From a virus, in the IMG/VR virus record IMGVR_UViG_3300009155_000325, positions 1 to 21,074 of that record: DNA of 21,074 nt. One strand, 5' to 3'. A program made the position numbers and the translations under genes. Shown here in pieces: positions 19,923 through 21,074 of this stretch. The notes below the pieces were generated by a model. It did no database searches, was not told where the DNA came from, and saw nothing but the letters and a program-made list of their open reading frames with translations. How positions within the stretch are numbered: the first letter of the stretch is position 1; each line of letters starts with the position of its first letter.

Positions 19923-20930
19923 ATGCAAATACCTGAACCCGAGATTACCATAACTTCCTTGATTGATCAAGCCCATGAGGCACGGCTAGAAAAGCCTCGT
20001 GCCCACCTTGGTTGCTCAATGCTAGGCCACCACTGTGATCGCTGGCTATGGCTGTCGTTTCGTTGGGCGGTGCAGGAAAAGTTTAAGGGCCGCATTCTGC
20101 GCTTGTTTCGGCGTGGTCAGAATGAAGAGGCCACTATCATCAGCGACCTGCGCGCCATTAAAATGACCGTATCAGGCACCCAACGCCGAGTGGACTTTGG
20201 TAGCCACGTTAGCGGCAGCTTGGACGGCATTGGCAAGGGGGTGCCTGGTGCGCCAAAGTCCGAACACGTTCTAGAATTCAAAACCCACAGTCTCAAGTCA
20301 TTCAATGACTTGGAGAAAAATGGCGTGGCAAAGAGTAAGCCCATGCACTTCACACAATGCCAAGTGTATATGCACGGCACCGACCTGAAACGCGCTTTGT
20401 ATGTCGCCGTCTGCAAAGACGATGACCGTGTATATACAGAGCGCCTAGAGTATAACCGCGCCCATGCAGAGAAAGCCATTGCCAGAGGCCAGCGCCTTAC
20501 CCTGACCGACCGCCTGCCACCACCCATCAGCACCGACCCTACTTGGTTTGAGTGCAAGATGTGCGCGGCGCATGACTTCTGCCACGGCAGCAAGACCACT
20601 AAAGAAGTTAACTGCCGCACCTGCGCCCATGCAACGCCATTGTCCGATTCAACATGGCACTGCGCCAAGTGGGATGCCATCATACCAATTGAGGCGCAGC
20701 ATACCGGCTGCGAGAGCCATGTTATTCGCCCTGATCTGGTGCCGTGGAAGCGGCTGGAAAGCCCTAGCGATTGGGTGGCGGTCTATGAGATTAACGGGCA
20801 GGGCTTGGCTAATGGTGAGCCAGGCGAGGGTGTGTATAGCAGCAAGGAATTGTTGGCTAATGCTGCGGCTTGCGCTGACCCTACGGTTAATCGGCTGCGG
20901 GGTGAGTTTGATGCTAGGGTGGTGGCGTAA
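19923..20930 (+). CDS. Cas4/RecB-like PD-(D/E)XK nuclease with Fe-S-type cysteines
   Basis: Encodes 335 residues. Motifs run in the expected order: N-terminal HLGCSMLGHHCDRW with C38; G-S-L-D101-G; the catalytic E118-F-K120 in HVLEFKTHS; and the Gln motif HFTQCQVYM (Q145). C38 together with C211-x2-C214-x5-C220 matches the four-cysteine set that holds a 4Fe-4S cluster in Cas4 and AddB nucleases. An extra Cys-rich patch (C231-x2-C234...C247) follows. It would process DNA ends for the Sak4/ssDNA-binding annealing pathway. AGGAG (19910-19914) lies 8 nt before the ATG. No CRISPR array or other cas gene is visible, so this is a phage recombination exonuclease, not an adaptation protein. Confidence 0.82.
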   Translation: MQIPEPEITITSLIDQAHEARLEKPRAHLGCSMLGHHCDRWLWLSFRWAVQEKFKGRILRLFRRGQNEEATIISDLRAIKMTVSGTQRRVDFGSHVSGSLDGIGKGVPGAPKSEHVLEFKTHSLKSFNDLEKNGVAKSKPMHFTQCQVYMHGTDLKRALYVAVCKDDDRVYTERLEYNRAHAEKAIARGQRLTLTDRLPPPISTDPTWFECKMCAAHDFCHGSKTTKEVNCRTCAHATPLSDSTWHCAKWDAIIPIEAQHTGCESHVIRPDLVPWKRLESPSDWVAVYEINGQGLANGEPGEGVYSSKELLANAAACADPTVNRLRGEFDARVVA

Positions 20931-21074
20931 TGCTTAAACAAGTAAGACCATCTTCAGAGCCGCCTTACTGGGTCTGCGTCGAATGCAATTGGGCTTGGCA
21001 ATCACTGCAAGAGGCTAATCACCATGCTTGTAATGGAAACCCACCAGCAGAACCGGCGTTTCGCAGCGTTACAA
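20930..21074 (+). CDS. Partial small Cys/His zinc-knuckle protein
   Basis: Begins at ATG 20930, overlapping the previous stop (TAATG), and runs open to the window edge; 48 residues are readable. The segment YWVCVECNWAWQSLQEANHH then AC gives Cys-x2-Cys...His-His-x-Cys, a small zinc-knuckle pattern often found in short phage proteins next to nuclease genes. Incomplete at the 3' end; function unknown. Confidence 0.55.
   Translation, partial: MLKQVRPSSEPPYWVCVECNWAWQSLQEANHHACNGNPPAEPAFRSVT

Noticed and set aside
19388-19951. 187-residue minus-strand ORF
   Set aside because: It is antisense to the DUF669 gene and crosses the stem-loop; no domain-like sequence.
20117-20683. 188-residue minus-strand ORF
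   Set aside because: It is antisense to the well-supported nuclease gene, has no family-like features and no ribosome site context.
19923-20930. Cas4 as evidence of a CRISPR adaptation system
   Set aside because: No cas1, cas2 or CRISPR array is visible; Cas4-like nucleases are common phage recombination enzymes and the neighbours are Sak4 and a ssDNA-binding protein.

Overview
The window is a contiguous piece of a tailed-phage genome with P22-like virion architecture (podovirus type). Genes are packed end to end, intergenic gaps are tiny, and many start and stop codons overlap (TAATG or ATGA). No host chromosomal genes, tRNAs, integrase or repressor are visible, and the terminase and portal genes expected upstream of the scaffold lie outside the window. 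The host cannot be read directly. The gene types and the middling base composition (judged by eye) fit a phage of a Gram-negative, perhaps freshwater betaproteobacterial, host; that is inference only.

Region 1 (about 1-10750, + strand) is the virion module. The order is small unknown gene, scaffold, P22-gp5-type coat protein, two small beta-rich candidate decoration proteins, small unknown gene, gp4-type head-tail adaptor, gp10-type DNA-stabilisation protein, Gly/Thr-rich tail protein, cupin protein, and three proteins whose order and lengths (238, 476, 599 residues) mirror the P22 ejection proteins gp7, gp20 and gp16. Terminator-like GC hairpins follow the coat gene and each of the next two genes.

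Region 2 (about 10751-12554, + strand) is the lysis module. It holds three small single-membrane-segment proteins, a GTA-type holin and an M15-type zinc peptidase endolysin. The endolysin end overlaps, tail to tail, the last gene of the opposite-strand block.

Region 3 (about 12495-15423, - strand) is a chain of very small unknown genes linked by ATGA or GTGA overlaps. It includes two genes (31 and 53 residues) too short for routine calling and an inserted HNH endonuclease. Several genes share sequence modules and nearly identical junctions in which the last codons of one gene hold the Shine-Dalgarno sequence of the next. A 673-residue primase-helicase heads this block (15451-17472).

Region 4 (17473-17585) is a divergent intergenic region with a promoter-like TTGACA/TATGAT pair firing rightward and a small dyad between the two boxes.

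Region 5 (17586 to the end, + strand) is a recombination/replication operon: Sak4-like RecA-fold ATPase, three small unknown proteins, a remarkable protein with glycine at every second residue, a DUF669-type ssDNA-binding protein, a Cas4/RecB-type nuclease with candidate Fe-S cysteines, and a truncated small Cys/His protein running off the window. Together Sak4, the ssDNA-binding protein and the nuclease look like a phage single-strand-annealing recombination system.
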